A stretch of DNA of 64,000 bases from Medicago truncatula (GCF_003473485.1 NC_053047.1:5223001-5287000), one strand, 5' to 3'; shown: positions 1 through 10,945, counted from the stretch's first letter. The notes: generated from the sequence alone by a model not told the origin. Translations and numbers: made by a program.

Positions 1-260
1 CCTAAAAACAATTTAAGAAGTAATATAATGATGGTGCTTCAAAAAGAAAAGTAATATAATAATGGTGTAAAATATTCGAAGCTGATCCATAATGTTCACA
101 AGCTCCGTGTTAAGCTGATCCATAAGCTTATAGTGAGAGCATATTGAAATATGACATGAAACTGTGATAAACTAATTTTTTTATGTATCCAAACACTTTA
201 ACAAAGATAATTTTTTTTATGTTAGTAGAAGTTCACGTAAGTTCAAATTTAATTTGGATA

Positions 261-348
261 GTCCTCGTGAACTTAACTCAGTTGGTATGGACAATACATA
301 AAATATAGAAAATCCGAGGTTCAAACCTTAGCCACCACAAAAAAAAAT
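261..348 (+). repeat. tRNA-derived SINE-like element
   Basis: An RNA polymerase III A-box-like stretch (taactcagttggtatgg, near 275-290) is followed by a B-box-like stretch (gaggttcaaacc, 316-327) and a short A-run at 339-347. This is the arrangement of tRNA-derived SINEs. The cloverleaf is incomplete, so it is not a functional tRNA. Related copies lie at 17499-17573 (minus), about 60676 and about 61370-61522. Confidence 0.5.
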
Positions 349-721
349 TGACTCGGGTAGATAGCTCCATTGATGAGCTAAAAAAATGTTAAAGAAAATT
401 TAAGGAGGTATGGGTTTGATCATCTTTTCTCATTTACTCTACCAATTTACTAACAATCAACATTTAAATATAAAATAAAAAAATAAATCCAAACTCAAAA
501 TAAATCAATACAAAATAAGGTCTTGGTGTTCATACCTTGCTTCACGATATATGCGGAATAAACTCAATACCAATGAATCTCGAGAAACTTTTTATAGATA
601 TACAATACAAGCACAAATGATAAATAGAAAATTTATATAAATAAATGTAATAATAACAAGGAAAGACATGGAAATTTATTTGTCGCTAGCAAAGAATTTT
701 GTCGTTATGGGAACAATGATT

Positions 722-1365
722 TAAATTCAAACAAGCCATGGAGTGACGGGGAAGAAGCATATGTTACGTTGACCGCATTCGCACCAAATTTATCTTTTAA
801 AAATTATTTTCAAACTAATCAAGAATTTAAATGATTAATGAGTAATGTTGAATGGTCCGTTTGGTTCGAGAATTAGGAGGGGAGGAATTTTAACGGAGGG
901 GATGGAATGGGAGATATTTTAATTAAAAACATGTTTGGTTCGCAAGGGAAATGAAGGGGAGGGGAGGAGGAGGGATTTTAAAATTATTTTACCGTTTTAC
1001 CCTTAATCTTAATTACATAAAAGAAACTACTTATTTTTACGGTTTCAGAGATCGACGAAAGATAAACACACATCTAAGCTGCTTATTTTATCTCAAATTG
1101 ACTCATATTTTGCACAACAAGACATGAATAGGTGAATTAACAGTAAAAAAAAAAAGTAATAATAAGCTGAATTAAAATAAGATAATAATAATAATAATAC
1201 GCCGTTGACAGCAACAAAGTAGTAGTAGGAGTGATTTATACATGTAACACACAAGAGTGATAAATAATATAATATAAAAATTGTTACAAAAGATTTAAAT
1301 CCAACCAGCCATGACGTGACAAAGAAAGAACATATGCTATGTTGACTGCATTGGTCAACGGAGTA
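722..1365. repeat. Diverged ~60-bp direct repeat with W-boxes, upstream of TNL-1
   Basis: Positions about 722-784 and 1289-1365 share the order ttaaat-caa-c-agccatg, a gtgac stretch, gaa-catatg, then gttgac-gcatt. Both copies end in a TTGAC core (769-774 and 1342-1347). They look like an old duplication in the 5' flank of TNL-1. The DNA between contains a G-rich pair of lines (about 842-980, with two 'tttggttcg' starts) resembling one half of a common plant inverted-repeat transposon. Confidence 0.4.
1342..1358. promoter_or_regulatory. Pair of inverted W-boxes upstream of TNL-1
   Basis: TTGACT (1342-1347) and GGTCAA (1353-1358, TTGACC on the other strand) lie about 235 bp upstream of the TNL-1 start codon, with another TTGACC at 769-774. 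W-boxes bind WRKY factors and are common in promoters of defence genes. Use of these sites is inferred. Since the gene is broken, any regulation is probably relic. Confidence 0.35.
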
Positions 1366-1928
1366 ATAACGTGGAGGTAGCTACACCCGTGACATGAGCG
1401 GCAGTGTTCACAACGCAAGTCAATGAAGAATAATAAATAATTTCATTTCTTTTTCATTCAAAACAAGGATAGTGGTCGAAAAAAACAACAGCTTCCCTTT
1501 CTTTCTTCTTAAACAAGTATCAGCAAAACAGAAGAATAATTTCATTGTTGCTTAGTTTTGATACTTACTAATTAAACTATCTATAGTCATGGTGAGACCT
1601 GGTGTTGGAGCTATGGCGAGACCTGATTTTGAAGCTATCATACAAATGATTTCTAAAGTCACTCCTGCAACAGCAAAGGATTTTCCAATTGATGCTATCG
1701 CAAGCATAGTGGCAGAATCATCAAGGAGCTATGAAGTGTTCTTAAGTTTCAGAGGCGAGGACACGCGCACTTCATTCACTTCACATCTATACGCTTCTCT
1801 TCAAAACAATGGAATTAACGTTTTTAAGGACAATGATTTACTTCAAAGAGGAGATCACATTTCAAAATCACTACTACTAGCAATTGAAAGGTCTCAAATT
1901 TCTGTTATCATTTTCTCAAAAAACTATG

Positions 1929-2691
1929 TGTTGTGAATTCGATGAAAAAATCACACCAATAACAACTTGATGTGTGGAGCAAGGGATAATCAAGCAACCA
2001 AAATCAAAGTGTATGAAAGTTATAAATACAAGCCAAAAGTAGAAAACAACGGCGAGAAGAACAAAAGAAGAAGAAGAACACTGAGAAATTTGTTGACCCA
2101 GTTCGGTCCAAATTGACCTAGTCTGGGGGAGAGAGCAGCCCTCCAATCCACTATAAGATGAGTTTCGTTACAAAGAGAAATCAATGGGTTACAAGAATAA
2201 GTCTCCCGCCTAATTCTACCCAAAGTCCCAATCTCTTCCCGTAACCAAGAGACTCCAATCCTAATAGTGTTTCCCAAGGTGAATCAACCCACAAACCCTA
2301 GTGTTTGCTCCTAAGAGACAAACTCTATACAAACCCTAGTTTTGTTGTTGCTTTTCTAAACCATTGTTTCAGCCCCCTCTATCTCTCTCTCTCTCTCAAA
2401 GTTTAGCCTGATACAAGGTCTATATTTATAGTAAAAGTATAACTCATAAATTTGGAACGAATACGACACTGAAGATACTTTTTTTTTTTCTCCTTCAGTG
2501 AAAGAATATTTGCATCAAAAATATAATATTCCCTTTCAAAATATATTTGCATCAAATCGTTCTTCATACGATACAAAAATATATTTATTGTCCATAAATA
2601 TATTTTCAGCACAAAATATATTTGAAATAAATCTTTTATATTTTTAGCAACAATATTCTCCATCCATCAAATTTTGAGTCATACTACAACA
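1929..2691 (-). repeat. LTR (3' LTR in element orientation)
   Basis: It is a direct repeat of 4316-5077, beginning TGTTGTGAATTC and ending TACTACAACA, and is about 99% identical by eye. It abuts the left copy of the CTATG target duplication. Its insertion places a TGA a few codons into the interrupted TIR reading frame. Confidence 0.9.
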
Positions 2692-2778
2692 TTCTCCACC
2701 TTGACTCTAAATTAGTGATGATGTCAATCATCAACCTTCTTGCTGCTCTTTCCCTTGCTTCCCACTACTCCAAGTAGC

Positions 2779-3165
2779 TCCACAAGTTTACACCCTCAAC
2801 CTCTTCAGCCATCGGAATGTCTTCCGCCTTCTCGAAGATGCTTGTAGTCCAACTACGCTAGGAATTTCAGGTAGTTCTACAAGACTATACCATAACCTCT
2901 TCAATACGAGATATCTCCCGCTTTCCTTGAAGATCTACTTGTACCCAATCACCCTTGGCTTTTAGAGTAATCCACAAGTATACACCTCAACCCCTTCAGC
3001 CATCGGAATATCTTCCGCCTTCTCGAAGAGTCCTTGCAGTCCAACTACACTAGGAGTTTTAGCTAGTCCCACAAGCATTCACCATAACATCTTTAACACA
3101 TAACATCTTCTGCTTCCTTGAAGATCAACTTGCATCCAATCACTCTTGGTATTCTTTTAGAGTAA
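2779..3165. repeat. ~191-bp diverged tandem repeat inside the Copia-type element
   Basis: Two copies, about 2779-2970 and 2971-3165, share recurrent blocks such as cttcagccatcggaat, cttccgccttctcgaag and agtccaactac. A third copy starts and breaks off after ~3150. The array occupies the non-coding part of the element between gag and the 3' LTR, where pol would normally be. It probably marks the structural filler of a non-autonomous family. Confidence 0.7.
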
Positions 3166-3440
3166 TCTCGCAAGCCGTGCTATACATTCTCCAACTTCAT
3201 GAAGAAATCCCTTGCTCACCATAGAGCATAGCACCCAAGGTCTTCATAGCCGTACCATTACCGGTGTGTTCAACTCCACCTCACGCTGAGCGTACTCTAC
3301 CTCAACTAGCAAATGCGTACATCCCACTTTGTCTTCAACCTTGAAACTCCACCTCAACAGGTAGATCATGAGTATTCTTACCACCGCCTCTCCAGGCTGA
3401 TGTTGAGTGTTTAACGTCTCTCTAGACGACCACCGCTCCA

Positions 3441-4270
3441 CTAGGCATCATTCCCAAGGTGAGACACATCACCTTCTTCATCCTCCAAACAACACCACAC
3501 CATCAGAGCACCCGCATCCTCATTACCCTCAAAGACAATTTGTGCGGAATTACCATTAATCTCCGGAAAATCCTTCTTGAAGTGACCCATCTTGTGACAG
3601 TTAAAGCATTCAAGCCTTGACTTGTTACCACTCTTTCTCCGGTTACCTCTACCTTCACCATTCCCTCTTGTGACACTTAGGCCCTCACCGTGTTCATGAG
3701 TCAAGTCCTTGGACTTGGTCAACTCCTTGGTTCTCAAAGCCGCTTGAACTTCTTCCAAGGTAACAGTGCCTTCCTTGCCATAGAGCATGGTATCTTTGAA
3801 CGATTCAAAAGATTTCGGTAGAGCACACAACAAGAGATAGCTTTATCCTCATCCTCAAGTTGCACCTCAATATTCTCCAAGTCATCAAGGATTTTGTTGA
3901 ACTCCGTAAGTTGCTCCATGATGGCCTTTGACTCTTCCATCCTAAATGAGTAGAGTCGTTGTTTTAGGAATTGCCGATGAGCCAAAGACTTTGTCATATA
4001 CAAAGATTCCAACTTTGCCCACATCGATGCCGCGGTTGCTTCCTTTGCTACTTCTCTCAAAACTTTATCCCCGAGGCACAAGACAACGGCACTCCTGGCC
4101 TTGTCCACCATCTCGGTCTTCTCCGCTCGTGACATGGTGACCGGTAACGAACCTTCACCCTTCAAAGCTTTCTCACACTTTTGTTGTATTAACACCGCTT
4201 CCATCTTTACCTTCCATAACCCGAAATCGTTATCTCCGGTAAACTTCTCGATATCCCACTTTGAACCCAT
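3441..4270 (-). pseudogene. Copia-type gag (frameshifted)
   Basis: The protein begins at 4270 with the Copia-gag-like start MGSKWDIEKFTGDNDFG and runs 178 residues to 3734. The reading then continues in another frame (3833 to 3441) with SFKDTMLYGKEGTVTLEEVQ and a CCHC zinc knuckle CFNCHKMGHFKKDF. The two frames overlap near 3734-3833, so an indel there breaks the gene. The knuckle's fourth ligand is Phe instead of Cys (TTT where TGT or TGC is expected), so RNA-packaging function is doubtful even without the frameshift. No pol follows. Confidence 0.8.
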
Positions 4271-4315
4271 GATACTTAATTATCCTTCGACCCTTGCCCC
4301 ACGGTGGGCGCCAAT

Positions 4316-5077
4316 TGTTGTGAATTCGATGAAAAAATCACACTAATAACAACTTGATGTGTGGAGCAAAGGATAATCAAGCAACCAAAATCAAAGTGTA
4401 TGAAAGTTATAAATACAAGCCAAAAGTAGAAAACAACGGCGAGAAGAACAAAAGAAGAAGAAGAACACAGAAATTTGTTGACCCAGTTCGGTCCAAATTG
4501 ACCTAGTCTAGAGGAGAGAGCAGCCCTTCAATCCACTATACGATGAGTTTCGTTACAAAGAGAAATCAATGGGTTACAAGAATAAGTCTCCCGCCTAATT
4601 CTACCCAAAGTCCCAATCTCTTCCCGTAACCAAGAGACTCCAATCCTAATAGTGTTTCCCAAGGTGAATCAACCCACAAACCCTAGTGTTTGCTCCTAAG
4701 AGACAAACTCTATACAAACCCTAGTTTTGTTGTTGCTTTTCTAAACCCTTGTTTCAGCCCCCTCTATCTCTCTCTCTCTCTCAAAGTTTAGCCTGATACA
4801 AGGTCTATATTTATAGTAAAAGTATAACTCATAAATTTGGAACGAATACGACACTGAAGATACTTTTTTTTTTTTCTCCTTCAGTGAAAGAATATTTGCA
4901 TCAAAAATATAATATTCCCTTTCAAAATATATTTGCATCAAATCGTTCTTCATACGATACAAAAATATATTTATTGTCCATAAATATATTTTCAGCACAA
5001 AATATATTTGAAATAAATCTTTTATATTTTTAGCAACAATATTCTCCATCCATCAAATTTTGAGTCATACTACAACA
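4316..5077 (-). repeat. LTR (5' LTR in element orientation)
   Basis: This is the partner of the LTR at 1929-2691. It is followed on its right by the second CTATG copy (5078-5082), after which the TIR reading frame resumes in the correct phase with [10 protein letters not shown]. Confidence 0.9.
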
Positions 5078-5210
5078 CTATGCAGATTCATGGTGGTGTT
5101 TGGATGAGTTGGTGAAAATAATGAAATGTCGCAGAACTATAGGGCAGATAGTGTTGCCGGTGTTCTATGATGTTGATCCTTCAGATGTACGACACCAAAC
5201 AGGTGAGTTT

Positions 5211-5348
5211 GGAAAAGCGTTCCAAAGTCTCTTGAGCAGAATTTCAAAGAAGAAAAGCACGTCCCTGAAATTGAGAGATGGAAAAGCGTTCCAAAGTCTC
5301 TTGAGCAGAATTTTAAAGAAGAAAAGCACATCCCTGAAATGGAGAGAT
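5211..5348 (+). repeat. 69-bp in-frame tandem duplication in the TIR exon
   Basis: Unit 1 is 5211-5279 and unit 2 is 5280-5348. Each encodes 23 residues starting [11 protein letters not shown] and ending near RD. The units differ at three bases, giving Ser/Leu and Leu/Trp changes plus one silent change. Unit 2 keeps the KWRDAL continuation typical of TIR domains, so unit 1 is the extra copy or the more diverged one. Confidence 0.9.
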
Positions 5349-8300
5349 GCACTTCGTGAGGTTGCTGAGATTGCTGGCTTTGTAGTTCCAAATTTCAGGT
5401 AATTTAATTCAACCGTTACAATACTTCTATATTGGAGATGTTATACCAATTGTCTTGGGTAACAGGTTTTTATCAATGCTGGAAATGATTGGAATTACAC
5501 TTTTTAATTTGTATGTTTAATTTTTCTTTGGTACACTTTTTGTAGGAATGAAAGTGAAGCGATTAAGAATATTGTTGACAAAGTTTCATGTTTTATTGAC
5601 AAGACATGCTTGTTTGTTGCTGATAATCCAGTGGGACTCAAATCTCGAGTGCAAGATATGATTCCATTGCTAGACATCCAACAATCTAATGATGTTCTAC
5701 TGGTAGGGATGTGGGGTATGGGACGTATTGGTAAAACTACCTTAGCCAAAGATATTTTCAACAAAATCGGTCGTAATTTTGAAGGTAGGAGCTTCATTCC
5801 CAATATTAGGGAAGTTTGGGGGCAAGTGGATTTACAACAACAACTTCTATCTGATATCTTTAAAGGAACGTCGACCAAGATACAAAGTATTGATTCAGGA
5901 AAAGTAATATTAAAGGATAGACTTCGTCATAAGAGAGTATTTATCATACTTGACGATGTCGATGAGTTGGAGCAGTTGGATGCTTTGTGTGGAAGTCGTA
6001 ATTGGTTTGGTTCAGGAAGTAGAATTATTATCACTACCAGAAACAAGGACATACTTAGAGGGAATAGAGTTGACAAAGTATACTCTAATAAAGAAATGGA
6101 TGAAAATGAATCAATTGAGCTCTTTAATTGGCATGCATTCAAACAAGTGAGTCCCATAGAAGAATTTGTTGAAATTTCCAAAAATGTTGTTATGTATTCT
6201 GGGGGATTGCCGTTAGCTCTAGAAGTTCTTGGGCGCTATTTGTTTGAGAAGAAGGTAACAGAATGGAATTGTGTATTGAAGAAACTAGAAAGAATTCCTA
6301 ATGACAAAGTACAAAAGAAGTTAAAAATAAGCTATGATGGTATAGACGATGATTACCAGAAATCAATATTCCTCGACGTAGCTTGTTTCTTTATTGGGAT
6401 GGACAGAAATGATGTTATACATATATTAAATGGCTGTGGATTTTTTGCAGAAGATGGAATAAGTGTCCTTGTTGAGCGAAGCTTAGTAACGGTTGATAAT
6501 AAAAACAAGCTTGGAATGCATAATTTGTTGCGGGATATGGGAAGAGAAATCATTTGTAATAAACCACGAATGGAGCCTGAGGAGCGTAGCAGGTTGTGGT
6601 TTCTTGAGGATGTTGATGATGTGTTAGTAGGACAAACCGTAACAACTTCTTATACCTTTATATTTTGTGTTTAAAATATCTAAAGCTTAAAGAAGAAAAA
6701 CTAACATATTTGTGTCAATGATTAGCATTCATTTGTTTTGTTAATTATCAGAACTTCAAAAAATTGGTTCTTGACCATTTTGAGCTTAAGCTTTCTGGTT
6801 TCTTACAAGGAAATTTAAAGATAGTTTTCATCAAAAGTTTTTTAGCTTCTATGTATCTACAATGTGTGCATGTTTTAATTTTTTGGTATGATCTATTTTC
6901 TTAGGGAACAAAAGCTGTTGAGGGATTGACTTTGAAGTTGCCAAGAGATAGTGCGAAATGTTATAGTACTAAAGCATTTGAGAACATGAAGAAACTCAGA
7001 TTGCTTCAACTTGCTGGTGTGCAACTTGATGGGGATTTTGAGTATCTTTCAAGAAATCTGAGATGGCTTTCTTGGAATGGATTTCCTTTATCATGCATTC
7101 CTTCAAGCTTTTATCAAGGAAATTTAGTTTCCATCGAGTTAGAAAACAGCAATGTCAAAGTTGTGTGGAAAGCGACTCAGGTATTAATTATGATTTTAGT
7201 TTTTCGCATGTCATATTATACTTAAGCAAAAGAAGTTTTGCACCAAGCATAATCAAAATTAAACTTCAAGGAGATTAATTAAACAATTGGGTTTTGTTCA
7301 TATATTAGTGTGCACTATCGTTAAATTTCCTTGAAGTACTGCATTCTAAACTTTTCAATTAATTACTACCTATAAATTGTGCAAGAACTTTGAATGTAGT
7401 TGAAGAAAAGGAAAGAAAGCTGAAAATTCCTAAGTCTTCTATTTAATATTTTTGTTCTTGCAGAGGATGGAGAAGCTGAAAATTCTTAATCTTAGTCATT
7501 CTCATTATCTGACAGAGACCCCAGACTTTTCAAACATGCCTAATCTTGAAAAGCTTATACTCATAGATTGCCCAAGGTTGTGTGAGGTTTCACATAGCAT
7601 TGGAGATCTCGATAAAATTCTTCTGATAAACTTGGAAGATTGTATTAGCCTTCAGAGTCTTCCAAGAAGTATCTATAAGTTGAAATCTTTGAAAACACTC
7701 ATTCTTTCTGGGTGTTCGATGATTGACAAGTTGGAAGAGGACTTGGAACAAATGGAATCTTTAACTACTCTGCTTGCAAATAACACTGCAATAACAAGAG
7801 TGCCCTTGTCCATAGTAAGGTCAAAAAGCATTGGATACATCTCTTTGTGCGGCTATGAAGGATTCTCACGTGATATATTTCCATCAATCATTTGGTCTTG
7901 GATGTCACCAACAAGTTCTCTTTCATCCCCCTTTCAAACATCGTCTGCCAATATTCCATCTCTTGTTTCGTTAGATATACCACATAGTAGTTCTCAGGAA
8001 CTGTCATCTATTTCCGACCACCTTTCAAGGCTTCGAAGTCTATGGGTAGAGTGTGGTTCAGAACTTCAACTTTCTGTAGATGCAAAAATCATTTTGGATG
8101 CTTTATATGCCACAATTTCTAAGGAAATTGATTCGACTTCTGCTACTTCACAAGTATCAAATATGAACACTTCTGCATTAATTCAACACTGCAGTCAATT
8201 GCGTGCTTCCGAATCAAAATATTTGTTGAAGTCTGTTCTACTACAACTGGGAATGAATTCTGAAGTCACCAATAATCTGAAAGAAAGCATTTTATAGGTT

Positions 8301-9265
8301 TGTTTCGGTCTATAATTAAAAACTTGCAGCTAATGTAATTCTGCTGAATACAATTATTTGCTATAGGAGTAAAATATTGGAAACCTAAACATTTTAAAAA
8401 TGATTTGTGACCACACACACAATGCACTCTTTAGTTGTTACTATCAAAAGAACTCAGAAACCCTGACTGGCAGAGTGTTCTAAAAGCCCAAGAAAGCATT
8501 TTTTATTCCTCAATAACTCTTAAATTTTTTAATAATACAATGATTAATTATCCTATGAGTGACATAAATATATTGCTAAAAAAAACGGAGCCTGTTTTCC
8601 TGTTACAGAATATGGATGAGAATGGGTGTGGTGGTTGTTTGTTTCCAAGTGATAGTTGTCCAGATTGGTTAACCTTCAATTGCGAAGGTTCTTCGGTAAT
8701 GTTTGAAGTCCCTCAAGTGGAAGGGCGCACTTTAAAGACAATGATGATATGCATTGACTATTCTTCAACCCTGGATAATATAACATCAAATGGCCTTGCA
8801 AACTTGTTGGTGAAGAATTACACAAAAGCCACCATTCAGCTTTATAAGAGAGAGGCATTAGCCTCCTTTGAAGATGAAGAGGGTCAGAGAGTAGTATCAA
8901 GTATAGAACCTTGTAACAAAGTGGAGGTTGTTGATGTTTTTGAGAACGGTTTCATTGTGAAGAAAACAACAGTTTATCTCGTATATGATGAACCAATTGG
9001 AGAAAAAATGGAGCAATATTGCCAAGAACAAGAAGAAATTGTGTGTAGTGGTGATGAAGATGAATGCTTTGTCAGAGAAGTCTCTTCTAATGCACAAGAA
9101 TACAATGTCATTGTTAGTAGTAGTGGTGATGAAAATGAATGTGTTGTCAGAAATGTCTCTCCTCAAGTGGTTCTGGCTCCCATGGAGGATTTACAACATA
9201 ACAGAAGGAAGAAAATTTTCAAGTGGAGATGGAAGACGGTTAAACAATGGTTTTGTAAAAGTTAA

Positions 9266-9801
9266 CGCCGTTTTCTGGATACCTTCTATTGGTGCTGTTT
9301 GTTGGTAGCTACTAATACTCTGGCTTCTGAAACATAGGTTTTGGGGAAGGTAAAGCTTCAGCTTGATTGTAAATTTGTGATCTTAATGCTTAAAGGTGGA
9401 AATCATCCATGGTTGTAGGTAAGCCATTCAATTTGCTGACAAATTGGGAAATCTAAATTTGCTTCAAGAGTTTATCTATTAGACAATGTCAAAGACATAT
9501 GCCTTCTAATCTACCAAAGAGGTTTCTAGTTTTCTGTTTAATGTAATAATTGGTTTTGTTACTTAATGTGTGCCTTTGGTGCATTTTTCTGCTGTTAGGC
9601 TTTACAAATTCCATTGTTTTGTAAAATGTGTTTGTGGTTTACATTATTGTAAAATCATGGATGAAAAAGTTTTGAGCATTCATTAGCAGTGCACATAAAA
9701 AGGCATGACAAAATCTGTTTTGCAGAAGTTACTAACATATCTATCTCAAGGAAATATTAATAGCTCTTTTGAATAAAGTATACTAGTAAGTAGATGCGAC
9801 A
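9266..9801. other. 3' flank of TNL-1
   Basis: No coding region is recognisable. The stretch should contain the TNL-1 3' UTR. Its last ~80 bp (from about 9725) recur in diverged form at 10862-10945, which marks the border of a local duplication. Confidence 0.4.
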
Positions 9802-10018
9802 ATGATAAAAGAAATGGATTGGATCAAAGGTCGATGGAGTTCAGAAGAAGATGAAGCACTTCAAAAGCTCGTGGAGAAGCATGGTGCGAGAAACTCATCG
9901 ATTCTAAGCAAATCGATACCAGGCCGGTCAGGGAAATCATGCAGTTTACGTTGGTGTAATCTGCTTTCACCATGCTCGATTTGGAAACGCTATTAAGAAT
10001 CATTTTCTCGACTAATTA
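9802..10018 (+). pseudogene. R2R3-MYB gene fragment
   Basis: The reading frame from 9802 gives a MYB R2 repeat: DWIKGRWSSEEDEALQKLVE, then SKSIPGRSGKSCSLRWCN. This resembles the MYB44/73/77-like subgroup. The middle tryptophan of the repeat is Ser (RNSSI). The text then slips into other frames: HARFGN, followed directly by AIKNHF, shows that most of R3 is deleted. No upstream or downstream MYB exon is visible. It is embedded among NLR fragments and is surely non-functional as a transcription factor. Confidence 0.8.
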
Positions 10019-10025
10019 TGCTGGA

Positions 10026-10109
10026 TCCCGATGATGTTTGGAAGAGTTGGTTCAAATAATGAAATGTCATAGATATGGGGGCCAACTTGTTTTGCTGGTG
10101 TTCTATCAT
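10026..10109 (+). pseudogene. TIR-domain fragment of a TNL gene
   Basis: A short stretch reads (S)R-WCLEELVQIMKCHR, then GGQLVLLVFYH, matching the [12 protein letters not shown] region of TNL-1. One frame slip separates the initial residues. It breaks off after ~84 bp and is preceded immediately by the MYB remnant. Confidence 0.75.
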
Positions 10110-10411
10110 GCAATTATAATTAATATTGCAGTCTTTTGAAAACAAAGGAATTATAATCCTCTCAATTCGTTTCTTTTAATAGATTCTCTCAAGTGTATTC
10201 TCTCAATTTTTCTCAATTGTTACATCTCAACCACGCATTTAATATTCTCTTTTCTTTACAAAGGAAAAAATTTCTTGAATTCTGACTAGATAAAGTGTCC
10301 TCTTTCAATGGTCAACAATTTCATGAACAAGATGGTTGGAGGGAACTTGTAGAAAACCCAAAAAAAAAAAACATATAAAGAACTGGTACTCACTTGTGTA
10401 AACAATAATAA

Positions 10412-10625
10412 ACTCTGATTCTTTCTGGGTGTTCAATGATTAACAAGTTAGAAGAGGACTTGGAACAAATGGAATCCTTAACGACCCTGATTGCTAATGA
10501 CACTGCAATAACAAGAGTTCCCTTTGCAGTAGGAAGGTTGAAAAACATTGGATATATTTCTTTCTGCGGCTATAAAGGATTCTCACGTGATGTAGTTCCA
10601 TATATCATTCGGTCTTGGATCAGAA
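10412..10625 (+). pseudogene. TNL LRR-exon fragment
   Basis: From ~10412 the sequence encodes LSGCSMINKLEEDLEQMESL and continues TTLIANDTAITRVPFAV, then GYISFCGYKGFSRDVVP. This parallels part of TNL-1 exon 4 and TNL-2. The homology stops at about 10625 and no splice sites are evident. It is a dead duplicate of the cluster's LRR exon. Confidence 0.85.
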
Positions 10626-10945
10626 GAATCTATTGTTCTCTTTATGTCACACTTTTTTTTATGGGAATGGGAGGTGTCATTTACTTGTTTTGCAGCAGTT
10701 GCAATGTTTATAACTGATCTGCTGTCTCTATTGAATAAGTTTTATTTACTGCATATGATTTTCAGTTTTTACCTTAGAGAACTTCTCATCAAGGTTGCTC
10801 CTCAAAGATTTGCTTTGTATATTAAATTTGTGTAAGAAAAAATCTTGTGCAAGTATGAGCACAAGTTACTTAATTACATGTCTATCTCAGAAAAATATGA
10901 ATTGCGACAAGAATAAAGTTGATTAGTAGACGTAACAATAATAAA

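Larger units (their letters stand above)
1929..5077 (-). mobile_element. Non-autonomous Copia-type LTR retrotransposon in the TIR exon
   Basis: Two ~763-bp LTRs (1929-2691 and 4316-5077) begin TGTTG and end CAACA. They are flanked by a perfect 5-bp target duplication, CTATG (1924-1928 and 5078-5082). The element reads on the minus strand. A primer-binding-site-like TGGCGCC follows the right LTR after two bases, and a purine tract (aaggtggagaa on the minus strand) abuts the left LTR. The 1.6-kb interior carries only a broken gag; I see no protease, integrase, reverse transcriptase or RNase H. By eye the LTRs differ at about seven positions plus two small indels, which indicates a young insertion. 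Transposition in trans by an autonomous relative is inferred. Confidence 0.9.
1589..9265 (+). pseudogene. TNL-1: TIR-NBS-LRR resistance gene, interrupted by a retrotransposon
   Basis: This is an intracellular immune receptor of the TIR-NB-ARC-LRR class. Exon 1 is 1589-1928 plus 5083-5398 (N-terminal lead, then TIR from residue ~48 with the SFRGEDTR motif). Exon 2 (5546-6638) is NB-ARC: P-loop GMGRIGKTT, kinase-2 IILDDVD, GLPLALEVLG, then MHN where MHD is usual. Exon 3 (6905-7180) and exon 4 (7464-8297) encode LRRs. Exon 5 (8609-9265) is the post-LRR jelly-roll (C-JID) region containing PDWLTF and GSSVMFEVPQVEG, with an internal repeat of the type GDE-EC-VR-VS. Introns are GT-AG with matching phases. 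Lesions are a 3.1-kb Copia-type element inside exon 1, a 23-residue tandem duplication in the TIR, and a TAG at the end of exon 4 where TNL-2 has CAG. The ATG at 1589 is the first in frame. Truncated TIR-only or NBS-LRR products remain possible, but the full receptor cannot be made. Confidence 0.85.
9725..10945. repeat. Diverged direct repeats bordering a fragment island
   Basis: About 9725-9806 and 10862-10945 share the order agttact, ctatctca, aaatat, aataaagt, agtaga, acaat-ataaaa. Both copies lie downstream of TNL coding remnants (TNL-1 exon 5 and the LRR scrap). They look like the same 3'-flank sequence duplicated with the gene, and the MYB and TIR scraps lie between them. Confidence 0.5.

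Noticed and set aside
261-348. Functional tRNA gene
   Set aside because: A and B boxes are present but acceptor and anticodon stems do not form; it matches the SINE layout and recurs in the window.
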